Source of the DNA: an uncultured cyanobacterium
GTDB lineage: Bacteria; Cyanobacteriota; Cyanobacteriia; PCC-6307; Cyanobiaceae
Assembly: GCA_903921295.1 (NCBI GenBank)
Contig: CAIXOZ010000212.1
Span: 1 to 20,528 of the forward strand
Direction: 5' to 3'
DNA length: 20,528 bases
The notes under the pieces were generated by a model. The model saw only the letters and a list, made by a program, of their open reading frames with translations. It had not been told where the DNA came from and did no database searches. Numbering within the stretch: position 1 is the first letter of the stretch; each line of letters starts with the position of its first letter. A program made the translations under genes and the position numbers. Positions 14,776-20,528 of this stretch are shown here, piece after piece.

Positions 14776-16101
14776 ATGAAGCTTTCATCGCTGCAGGCTC
14801 GGCTTTCGTCACCGAAAACCGCCGGCAAGACCACCCTGCGCCTGGTCGGTGGTGCCACGGCGCTGGCCACCGCGATTTCACTGGTCGCATGCGGAGGGGG
14901 CGACAAGTCCGCTGGCGGGAATTTTGATGGTGAAGTGAAGGTGGGAATCCTTCACTCCCGCTCGGGCACCATGGCCATCTCCGAGAACACGGTGGCCGAA
15001 GCAGAGCTGATGGCCATTGATGAAATCAATGCGGCCGGCGGCATCACGATCGACGGTAAAAAACTGAAGATCGTCCCTGTTCAGGAAGACGGTGCCTCCG
15101 ATTGGCCGACCTTCGCAGAAAAAGCGAAGAAACTGATTGATCAGGATCAGGTCGCCGTCGTCTTCGGTGGCTGGACCTCCGCCAGCCGCAAGGCGATGCT
15201 GCCGGTGTTCGAGGCCAAGGATCACTTCCTCTTCTACCCGATTCAGTACGAAGGCCAGGAGTGCTCGAAGAACATCTTCTACTCCGGTGCCACGCCCAAC
15301 CAACAGGCTGAGCCCGCCGTTGAATGGCTGCTGAAGAACAAAGGTAAAAACTTCTTCCTGGTCGGCTCGGATTACGTGTACCCACGTACGGCCAACACGA
15401 TCATGAAGGAGCAGCTGAAGGCCCAGGGCGGCAAGCTGGTGGGTGAAGATTACCTGCCCCTTGGCAACACCGAGGTGGCTCCGATCATCGCCAAGATCAA
15501 GCAGGCCCTGCCCAAGGGAGGTGTGATCGTCAACACGCTGAACGGTGACAGCAACGTCGCCTTCTTCAAGCAGATGAAAGCCGCTGGCATCACCCCGGCC
15601 AACGGCTACTCGATCATGAGCTTCTCGATCGCTGAAGAAGAGATCGCCGCCATCGGTCCCGAGTACCTCGAGGGCACCTACGCGGCCTGGAACTACTTCC
15701 AGAGCCTCGACACCCCAGCCTCGAAGAAATTCACAGCTGCCTTCAAGGCCAAGTATGGCGACAAGCGCGTCACCAATGACCCTGCTGAAGCCGCCTACGC
15801 CATGGTCTATCTCTGGGCCAAGGGTGCAGAGAAGGCCAACAGTGTCGACGACAACAAGGTGCGCGAAGCGCTGGTGGGAGTCAGCTTCGACGCTCCCGAG
15901 GGCACGGTGACCGTGCAGCCCAACCACCACATCGAGAAGCTTGTGCTGATCGGTGAAGTGAAGAAGGACGGCATGTTCAAGATCCTTGAGAACAAGGGCT
16001 TCGTCAAGCCGGTGGCCTGGAACCAGTTCGTGCCTGAAACCAAGGGCTACACCTGCGACTGGACGCAGAAGCGTCCCGACGCCGGCAAGTACAAGCTCTG
16101 A
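14776..16101 (+). CDS. urtA: Urea ABC transporter, substrate-binding lipoprotein
   Basis: UrtA captures urea in the periplasm for the UrtBCDE importer. The 441-aa protein starts at ATG 14776 with a TGGAG ribosome-binding site 6 nt upstream. It has a lipoprotein signal: a hydrophobic segment ending in the lipobox LVAC with Cys39 as lipidation site, then a Gly/Ser-rich linker. The mature part is a type-I periplasmic binding protein of the amide/branched-chain amino-acid family. It has VKVGILHSRSGTMAISE at the start of the first lobe, QEDGASDWPTFAEKA, FGGWTSASRKAMLPV and LFYPIQYEGQECS, all typical of UrtA. It is the first gene of urtABCDE under an NtcA promoter and is followed by a strong stem-loop. 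Confidence 0.97.
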   Translation: MKLSSLQARLSSPKTAGKTTLRLVGGATALATAISLVACGGGDKSAGGNFDGEVKVGILHSRSGTMAISENTVAEAELMAIDEINAAGGITIDGKKLKIVPVQEDGASDWPTFAEKAKKLIDQDQVAVVFGGWTSASRKAMLPVFEAKDHFLFYPIQYEGQECSKNIFYSGATPNQQAEPAVEWLLKNKGKNFFLVGSDYVYPRTANTIMKEQLKAQGGKLVGEDYLPLGNTEVAPIIAKIKQALPKGGVIVNTLNGDSNVAFFKQMKAAGITPANGYSIMSFSIAEEEIAAIGPEYLEGTYAAWNYFQSLDTPASKKFTAAFKAKYGDKRVTNDPAEAAYAMVYLWAKGAEKANSVDDNKVREALVGVSFDAPEGTVTVQPNHHIEKLVLIGEVKKDGMFKILENKGFVKPVAWNQFVPETKGYTCDWTQKRPDAGKYKL

Positions 16102-16107
16102 TCAAGC

Positions 16108-16142
16108 TGGAGAGTCACCGCCGTACACTCGGTGTCTCTCCA
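16108..16142 (+). terminator. Stem-loop between urtA and urtB
   Basis: A 13-bp stem with one mismatch (16108-16120 with 16130-16142, beginning TGGAGAGTCACCG) closes a 9-nt loop just after the urtA stop. It has no following T-run. Such structures after a binding-protein gene usually protect the 3' end of its mRNA or partly stop transcription, so that UrtA is made in excess over the membrane components. A smaller GGCCTG/CAGGCC hairpin follows at 16153-16173. Confidence 0.6.
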
Positions 16143-16192
16143 CTCCTTCCCAGGCCTGCAGCGGCTTCAGGCCCCAGCCCTCCTTGATCAGG

Positions 16193-16217
16193 GCGGCGGG
16201 GAATCTGAGCCGCTTTT
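16193..16217 (+). terminator. Possible attenuator before urtB
   Basis: GCGGC (16193-16197) and GCCGC (16209-16213) can form a 5-bp stem immediately followed by TTTT and a pyrimidine-rich stretch. This is a weak intrinsic-terminator shape, 39 bp before the urtB ATG. It may work with the stem-loop at 16108 to lower expression of urtBCDE relative to urtA. Confidence 0.35.
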
Positions 16218-16255
16218 CCTTTGTTCTCTCTCTGCCTGATTCCCGTCGGGAAGCC

Positions 16256-17413
16256 ATGGATCTTCTTTACGACACACTCTTCAACGGTCTGGCCATCGGA
16301 TCGGTGCTGGTGCTGGCAGCCCTCGGTCTTGCCGTGGTCTTTGGGTTGATGGGTGTCATCAACATGGCCCACGGTGAATTGATGATGATCGGGGCCTACA
16401 CGACCTACGTTGTTCAGAACCTGTTCAAGACGGGGCCCCTGGAAAGCCTTTTTCCGATCTATATCCTGATTGCTATTCCAGCAGCCTTTCTGATCAGCGG
16501 ACTCGCTGGATTACTGCTCGAAAAAACAGTGATCCGCCGCCTCTACGGACGTCCGCTGGAAACGCTGCTGGCCACCTGGGGGGTGAGCCTGATCCTGCAG
16601 CAGTTTGTCCGTTCGGTCTCCACCGCCTTCTTCGTCGGCCTGCTGGTGGCGGTGGCGATCGGCGTGATCACGCCGCTGGTCAGTCCGCCAGCCCTCTGGC
16701 AGAAACGCTCGAGTCCACTGCTGCGCACCGGATCCTGGGTCGTGGCGGGTGCCATCGGCATCGGCCTGGCGAGCGCCCTTGGCCAGGTGATGGTGCTGGA
16801 CACGCCCTGGTTCAGCGCCCGCAACATCGACGTGACGGCCCCCGAATGGCTGCGGGAATCAATCAGCCTCGGCTCCCTGAACATGCCCACGGCCCGCCTG
16901 TTCATCATTGCCCTGACGGCCGTCTGCCTGCTGGCTGTGAATCGATTCCTGCAGAAAAGTGTCTGGGGAATCCGTATCCGCGCTGTCACCCAGAACCGCT
17001 CGATGAGCAGCTGTCTCGGGATTCCCACAGAACAGGTGGATGCCCTCACCTTCCTGGTCGGCTCAGGCCTGGCGGGGGTCGCTGGCGCAGCCCTGACCCT
17101 GCTCGGACCTGTGGGTCCCAACCTCGGTGGCAGTTACATCGTCGACTGCTTCATGGTCGTGGTTCTCGGAGGCGTCGGCAAGCTGGCCGGCACCCTCGTG
17201 GCAGCGCTCGGGATCGGGGTGCTCAGCTTCGTGATCGGTTCGGGCTCGCTTCTGGTGGTCTGGCCAACGATGCCGGTGGCCCTCAACGAGCTGGTCACCT
17301 TCTTCGCCACCTCCTCGATGGCCAAGGTGCTTGTCTTCGCCCTGGTGGTGCTCTTCCTGCAGATCCGACCAGCGGGCCTGTTCCCGCAGAAAGGTCGGAT
17401 GGTGGAGGCCTGA
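16256..17413 (+). CDS. urtB: Urea ABC transporter, permease UrtB
   Basis: UrtB is one of the two inner-membrane permeases of the urea importer (LivH-like family). From ATG 16256 it has 385 aa, the usual length for cyanobacterial UrtB. The frame is open back to 15986 but overlaps urtA there and is not protein-like. Typical blocks are LFNGLAIGSVLVLAALGLAV and VFGLMGVINMAHGELMMIGAY near the N terminus (the LivH-type 'N-AHGE' motif). Near the C terminus are GVGKLAGTLVAALGIG and LFLQIRPAGLFPQKGR. About eight hydrophobic segments are visible. urtC starts 3 bp after its stop. Confidence 0.96.
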   Translation: MDLLYDTLFNGLAIGSVLVLAALGLAVVFGLMGVINMAHGELMMIGAYTTYVVQNLFKTGPLESLFPIYILIAIPAAFLISGLAGLLLEKTVIRRLYGRPLETLLATWGVSLILQQFVRSVSTAFFVGLLVAVAIGVITPLVSPPALWQKRSSPLLRTGSWVVAGAIGIGLASALGQVMVLDTPWFSARNIDVTAPEWLRESISLGSLNMPTARLFIIALTAVCLLAVNRFLQKSVWGIRIRAVTQNRSMSSCLGIPTEQVDALTFLVGSGLAGVAGAALTLLGPVGPNLGGSYIVDCFMVVVLGGVGKLAGTLVAALGIGVLSFVIGSGSLLVVWPTMPVALNELVTFFATSSMAKVLVFALVVLFLQIRPAGLFPQKGRMVEA

Positions 17414-17416
17414 TCG

Positions 17417-18577
17417 ATGAAACGCTCTCTGCAGGGCTGGATCCTGGTGGCGGCCCTGATCGCGGTCGCCCTGCTCCTGCCGGCCGTGCTGCCGCCCTTC
17501 CGCCTCAACCTGCTCGGACGATTTCTTTCCCTCGGCATCGCCGCCCTTGGGGTGGATCTGATCTGGGGTTACACCGGCATGCTCAGCCTCGGCCAGGGGA
17601 TCTTCTTCGCCCTCGGCGGTTACGCGGTGGGCATGTACCTGCAGCTCAATTCGCTCACGCCAGGCCAGCTGCCGGAATTTTTCTCGCTCTATGGCGTCAA
17701 GGCTCTGCCAGCTTTCTGGCAGCCCTTCACATCACCGCTGTTCACCCTGCTGGCGATCTGGGTCATTCCCGCGGTCATTGCCGGACTGCTGGGGTACCTG
17801 GTGTTCCGCAATCGCATCAAGGGGGTCTATTTCTCGATCCTCACCCAGGCCGCCCTGCTGGTGTTCTTCAACTTCTTCAATGGCCAGCAGAAGCTGATCA
17901 ACGGCACCAATGGCCTTAAAACCGACACCGCCCAGCTGTTCGGGATGATGGTGGGCCATCCGGACATGCAACGGGCGCTCTACTGGGTCACCCTGGTGCT
18001 CGTGCTGCTGGCCTGGCTGCTTTGTCGACAGCTCACCCGCGGACGCTTCGGCGATGCCCTGATCGCCATCCGCGATGACGAACCGCGACTGCGGTTCACG
18101 GGATACAACCCAACCGCCTACAAAACCCTGGTCTTCGCGATCGCCGGTGGCCTGGCCGGCATCAGCGGGGCGCTCTACACCGTCCAATCCGGGATCGTCA
18201 GCCCCCAGTACATGGGGGTGGCCTTCTCGATCGAGATGGTGATCTGGGTGGCGGTCGGCGGGCGCGGCACCCTGATCGGAGCGGTGCTCGGCGCCGTGCT
18301 GATCAACTACGCCAAGAGCCTGATCAGCGAACAGCTGCCGGAAACCTGGTTGTTCATCCAGGGGGGCCTGTTCCTGCTGGTCGTCACCGCCCTCCCCGAC
18401 GGTCTCGTGGGCTGGTGGCGTCTCGGCGGGGTCAACCACCTGCTGGCGATGGTCGGCCGGGCCCCGAGGCTGGCCACCTATCCCGATCTTGAACTCGACC
18501 CCGACCGCCTGCAGGAATCTCAGGCTCTCTCCACCCAGGCAAGCGAAGCGCGGCCCCAACCAGGAGATACCCCATGA
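17417..18577 (+). CDS. urtC: Urea ABC transporter, permease UrtC
   Basis: UrtC is the second inner-membrane permease (LivM-like). The 386 aa begin with a hydrophobic helix (WILVAALIAVALLLPAVLPP) and contain the LivM-type DLIWGYTGMLSLGQGIFFALGG as two contiguous blocks. A cytoplasmic loop RGRFGDALIAIRDDEPRLRF probably contacts the ATPases, and AGGLAGISGALYTVQ and GGRGTLIGAVLGAVL follow. It starts 3 bp after urtB, and its stop overlaps the urtD start by 4 nt (ATGA). The C-terminal 35 residues after the last helix are hydrophilic. Confidence 0.96.
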   Translation: MKRSLQGWILVAALIAVALLLPAVLPPFRLNLLGRFLSLGIAALGVDLIWGYTGMLSLGQGIFFALGGYAVGMYLQLNSLTPGQLPEFFSLYGVKALPAFWQPFTSPLFTLLAIWVIPAVIAGLLGYLVFRNRIKGVYFSILTQAALLVFFNFFNGQQKLINGTNGLKTDTAQLFGMMVGHPDMQRALYWVTLVLVLLAWLLCRQLTRGRFGDALIAIRDDEPRLRFTGYNPTAYKTLVFAIAGGLAGISGALYTVQSGIVSPQYMGVAFSIEMVIWVAVGGRGTLIGAVLGAVLINYAKSLISEQLPETWLFIQGGLFLLVVTALPDGLVGWWRLGGVNHLLAMVGRAPRLATYPDLELDPDRLQESQALSTQASEARPQPGDTP

Positions 18578-19398
18578 GCACCACAAGCCTCACGCAGGTC
18601 GGCGCGGCTCAGGCGCCGGCACCGCTGCTGGAACTGAAGGGCGTCAGTGTCAACTTTGATGGCTTCTGGGCCCTCAACGACCTGAACCTCTGCCTGGCTC
18701 CAGGCGAGCTACGGGCTGTGATCGGACCGAACGGTGCCGGCAAGACCACCTTCCTTGATGTGATCACCGGCAAGGTCCGACCGACCCGGGGCGAGGTGCT
18801 CTTCAAAGGCCGCTCCCTGATCGGTCAGAGCGAACACCGCATTGCCCGCAGGGGAATCGGTCGCAAATTCCAGACGCCTCGTGTGTATCAGAACCTCACA
18901 CCGCGGCGCAATCTTGAAGTGGCCGTCACCCGCAACCACAGTCCGCTCGACCTGCTCTTCGGCCGACTGAGCAGCGGGCTGCGCGATCGGGTCCAGCATC
19001 TGCTTGCGGTGGTCGGCCTCGAAAACCAGGCCAATCAACTGGCCGGAGGCCTCTCCCATGGCCAGAAACAATGGCTTGAAATCGCGATGCTGGTGGCCCA
19101 GGATCCCCAGCTGCTCCTGGTGGACGAACCGGTGGCCGGGCTCACGGATGAAGAAACAGAGCGCACATCCGATCTGCTCAGGCAACTGGCCGGCGATCAC
19201 ACCGTGCTCGTCATCGAACACGACATGGAGTTCATCCGCGATCTGCAGGCGCCGGTGACGGTGCTGCATGAAGGGCATGTGCTCTGTGAGGGAACGATGG
19301 ACCAGGTCCAGAGCGATCCACGGGTGATTGAGGTGTATCTGGGCCATGACCATGAAGAGTCGGCCCAGGCCGACGGCAACGGCAAGGAGGTGATCTGA
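18574..19398 (+). CDS. urtD: Urea ABC transporter, ATPase UrtD
   Basis: UrtD is one of two ATPases that power urea import (LivG-like). The 274 aa show Walker A GPNGAGKT (residues 51-58), the signature LSHGQ (160-164), Walker B LLLVDEP (180-186) and the switch His in VIEHDMEFI. The signature carries His instead of the second Gly of LSGGQ, a form usual in LivG/UrtD proteins. An extended N terminus of about 16 residues precedes the ABC domain. The start is coupled to urtC (4-nt overlap) and the stop overlaps the urtE ATG by 1 nt. Confidence 0.97.
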   Translation: MSTTSLTQVGAAQAPAPLLELKGVSVNFDGFWALNDLNLCLAPGELRAVIGPNGAGKTTFLDVITGKVRPTRGEVLFKGRSLIGQSEHRIARRGIGRKFQTPRVYQNLTPRRNLEVAVTRNHSPLDLLFGRLSSGLRDRVQHLLAVVGLENQANQLAGGLSHGQKQWLEIAMLVAQDPQLLLVDEPVAGLTDEETERTSDLLRQLAGDHTVLVIEHDMEFIRDLQAPVTVLHEGHVLCEGTMDQVQSDPRVIEVYLGHDHEESAQADGNGKEVI

Positions 19399-20165
19399 TG
19401 GCAACCAACAGCCGCGGTGCCCTGGAAGCACCCAACCGCAACCTCGATCCAACGGCGACCAGCCTGCTCTCAGTGCAGGGGTTGAACGTCTTCTACGGCG
19501 AGAGCCACATCCTCCGCGATGTGGACCTCACGGTGCGACCGGGCCAGATGGTGTGCCTGATCGGTCGCAACGGCGTCGGCAAGACCACGCTCCTGAAAAC
19601 GGTGATCGGCTTGCTGCAACAGCGCGGTGGTCGGGTCCAGCTGGAGGGTGAGGACGTCTCAAGCCTGGGACCACACCATCGAGCCCGCCGGGGCATCGGT
19701 TATGTACCGCAGGGGCGGGAGATCATCCCGCAGCTGACCGTGCGCGAAAACCTCCTGCTCGGACTGGAGGCTCTTCCCGGCGGACTGGCCAGGAACCGAC
19801 ACATCGATCCCGTGGTCTTTGAGCTCTTTCCGATCCTGGAATCCTTCCTCAACCGTCGGGGCGGCGATCTTTCGGGGGGTCAGCAACAGCAGCTGGCCAT
19901 CGCCCGGGCCCTGCTCGGCAAGCCGCGGCTGCTGATGCTCGATGAACCCACGGAAGGGATTCAGCCCTCCGTGGTCCTCGACATCGAGCGAGCCGTGAAA
20001 CGGATCATCGCCACCACCGGCATCAGTGTGCTGCTGGTGGAACAACACCTGCATTTCGTGCGTCAGGCCGACTGGTACTACGCGATGCAGAAAGGGGGCG
20101 TGGTGGCCAGCGGACCCACCGGCGAACTCAGCCAGAACGTGATCGAACGCTTCCTGAGCGTCTGA
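19398..20165 (+). CDS. urtE: Urea ABC transporter, ATPase UrtE
   Basis: UrtE is the second ATPase (LivF-like) and pairs with UrtD. The 255 aa contain Walker A GRNGVGKT (residues 56-63), the canonical signature LSGGQ (158-162), Walker B LLMLDEPTEG (178-187) and the switch His in LLVEQHLHFV. The first 22 or so residues are a hydrophilic extension, so a later start is conceivable, but the TGATG overlap with urtD supports ATG 19398. It is the last gene of urtABCDE. A 57-bp gap with an inverted repeat follows. Confidence 0.97.
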   Translation: MATNSRGALEAPNRNLDPTATSLLSVQGLNVFYGESHILRDVDLTVRPGQMVCLIGRNGVGKTTLLKTVIGLLQQRGGRVQLEGEDVSSLGPHHRARRGIGYVPQGREIIPQLTVRENLLLGLEALPGGLARNRHIDPVVFELFPILESFLNRRGGDLSGGQQQQLAIARALLGKPRLLMLDEPTEGIQPSVVLDIERAVKRIIATTGISVLLVEQHLHFVRQADWYYAMQKGGVVASGPTGELSQNVIERFLSV

Positions 20166-20217
20166 TTCGAGGACAAGAGCACAGGCTCTGTCTAGGTTCA
20201 AGGGACACCCCCTCGAA
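20166..20217 (+). repeat. Nested inverted repeat after urtE
   Basis: TTCGAGG (20166-20172) directly after the urtE stop pairs with CCTCGAA (20211-20217). It encloses a smaller hairpin, AGAGC-ACAG-GCTCT (20176-20189). The outer arms end 5 bp before the next ATG, so the fold could act as a weak 3' end for urt mRNA or hide the start of the small secreted-protein gene. There is no T-run. Confidence 0.3.
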
Positions 20218-20222
20218 CTGCG

Positions 20223-20513
20223 ATGGCACGGCTGCGGCACCTGGCTTCGTTCACGGCAGTGATCAGCGGCCTGCTGATGGTGATCACTGCCCCCATCGCA
20301 GCGAAGACGGTCACCGGCCAGTCGATCTGGAGCCAGAGCAATGCTCTGGCCCGGGCCCAGTCACTGCTGCCAGCGGGCGCTGTGGTCAGCAGCAGCCAAT
20401 GCCAGACGGTGGAGGTGGGCATCGACAACGAGCGCTACCTCTGCTCGATCACCTACGAGCTGCCGCCAGCCCCACCAGCAGGATCCATCCCGAGCGGCGG
20501 TACCAGCCCCTGA
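20223..20513 (+). CDS. Small secreted hypothetical protein, 96 aa
   Basis: I do not recognise the family. The N terminus is a classical Sec signal: basic MARLRHL, a hydrophobic core to about residue 22, and an Ala-rich cleavage region (APIAAKT, likely cut near residue 27). The mature part of about 69 residues has two cysteines (Cys60 and Cys74) that could form a disulfide in the periplasm, and a Pro/Ser/Gly-rich tail. It starts 57 bp after urtE on the same strand and may be read through from the urt operon or have its own promoter. Confidence 0.65.
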   Translation: MARLRHLASFTAVISGLLMVITAPIAAKTVTGQSIWSQSNALARAQSLLPAGAVVSSSQCQTVEVGIDNERYLCSITYELPPAPPAGSIPSGGTSP

Positions 20514-20528
20514 TCCATCTCAGGCCGC

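Noticed and set aside
15986..16255. Upstream extension of the urtB frame into urtA
   Set aside because: It overlaps the urtA 3' end and reads through the structured gap. The sequence is not protein-like, and UrtB homology begins at ATG 16256.
121..18144. Four copies of the cyanobacterial HIP1 octamer GCGATCGC (121-128, 6988-6995, 8976-8983, 18137-18144)
   Set aside because: About one copy is expected by chance at this base composition. The excess is small, three of the four copies lie inside coding sequence of intact genes and the fourth in the partial gene at the left edge, so I do not call HIP1 enrichment.
1..20528. CRISPR arrays, insertion sequences, phage genes, tRNA genes
   Set aside because: No regularly spaced repeats, transposase, integrase or phage structural motifs, and no tRNA-like sequence was noticed. 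Gene order and composition look like stable chromosome.

Overview
The window (20,528 bp, visibly GC-rich) looks like the chromosome of a picocyanobacterium of the Synechococcus/Cyanobium type. Three things suggest this: the ureDABC / ureEFG / urtABCDE arrangement, an NtcA-type promoter (GTA-N8-TAC followed by a TANNNT -10 box) in front of urtA, and the compact gene packing with 1-16 nt overlaps. The assignment rests on protein motifs and gene order. No rRNA or tRNA was seen to confirm it.

Region 1 (1-2346) holds the 3' end of an unrecognised gene, then cobA (uroporphyrinogen-III C-methyltransferase, the entry to sirohaem and cobalamin). A hypothetical minus-strand gene overlaps the end of cobA tail to tail. 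A single-domain cupin gene and a 61-residue hypothetical gene follow.

Region 2 (2484-7937, minus strand) is a tight four-gene cassette. Transcription order is circularly permuted ATP-grasp, alpha-E protein, transglutaminase-like protein, DUF2126 putative amidoligase. The first three genes overlap and the fourth follows after 38 bp. The families are known to cluster and are predicted to build or modify peptides or amides, but the product is unknown. This is the least understood system in the window.

Region 3 (8063-14581) is the complete urease locus. ureD-ureA-ureB-ureC run on the minus strand. ureE-ureF, and further on ureG, run on the plus strand. An inverted TauE/SafE-type permease gene separates ureF from ureG, which breaks the usual ureEFG run. 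All nickel-ligand residues of UreC are present, so the enzyme should be active. UreE has a long histidine-rich tail.

Region 4 (14582-20165) is the high-affinity urea ABC transporter urtABCDE: lipoprotein binding protein, two permeases and two ATPases. A well-formed NtcA promoter precedes it and a stem-loop separates urtA from urtB. Together Regions 3 and 4 import urea, hydrolyse it to ammonia and CO2, and assemble the nickel enzyme. The import half appears to respond directly to nitrogen limitation. A small secreted hypothetical protein closes the window.
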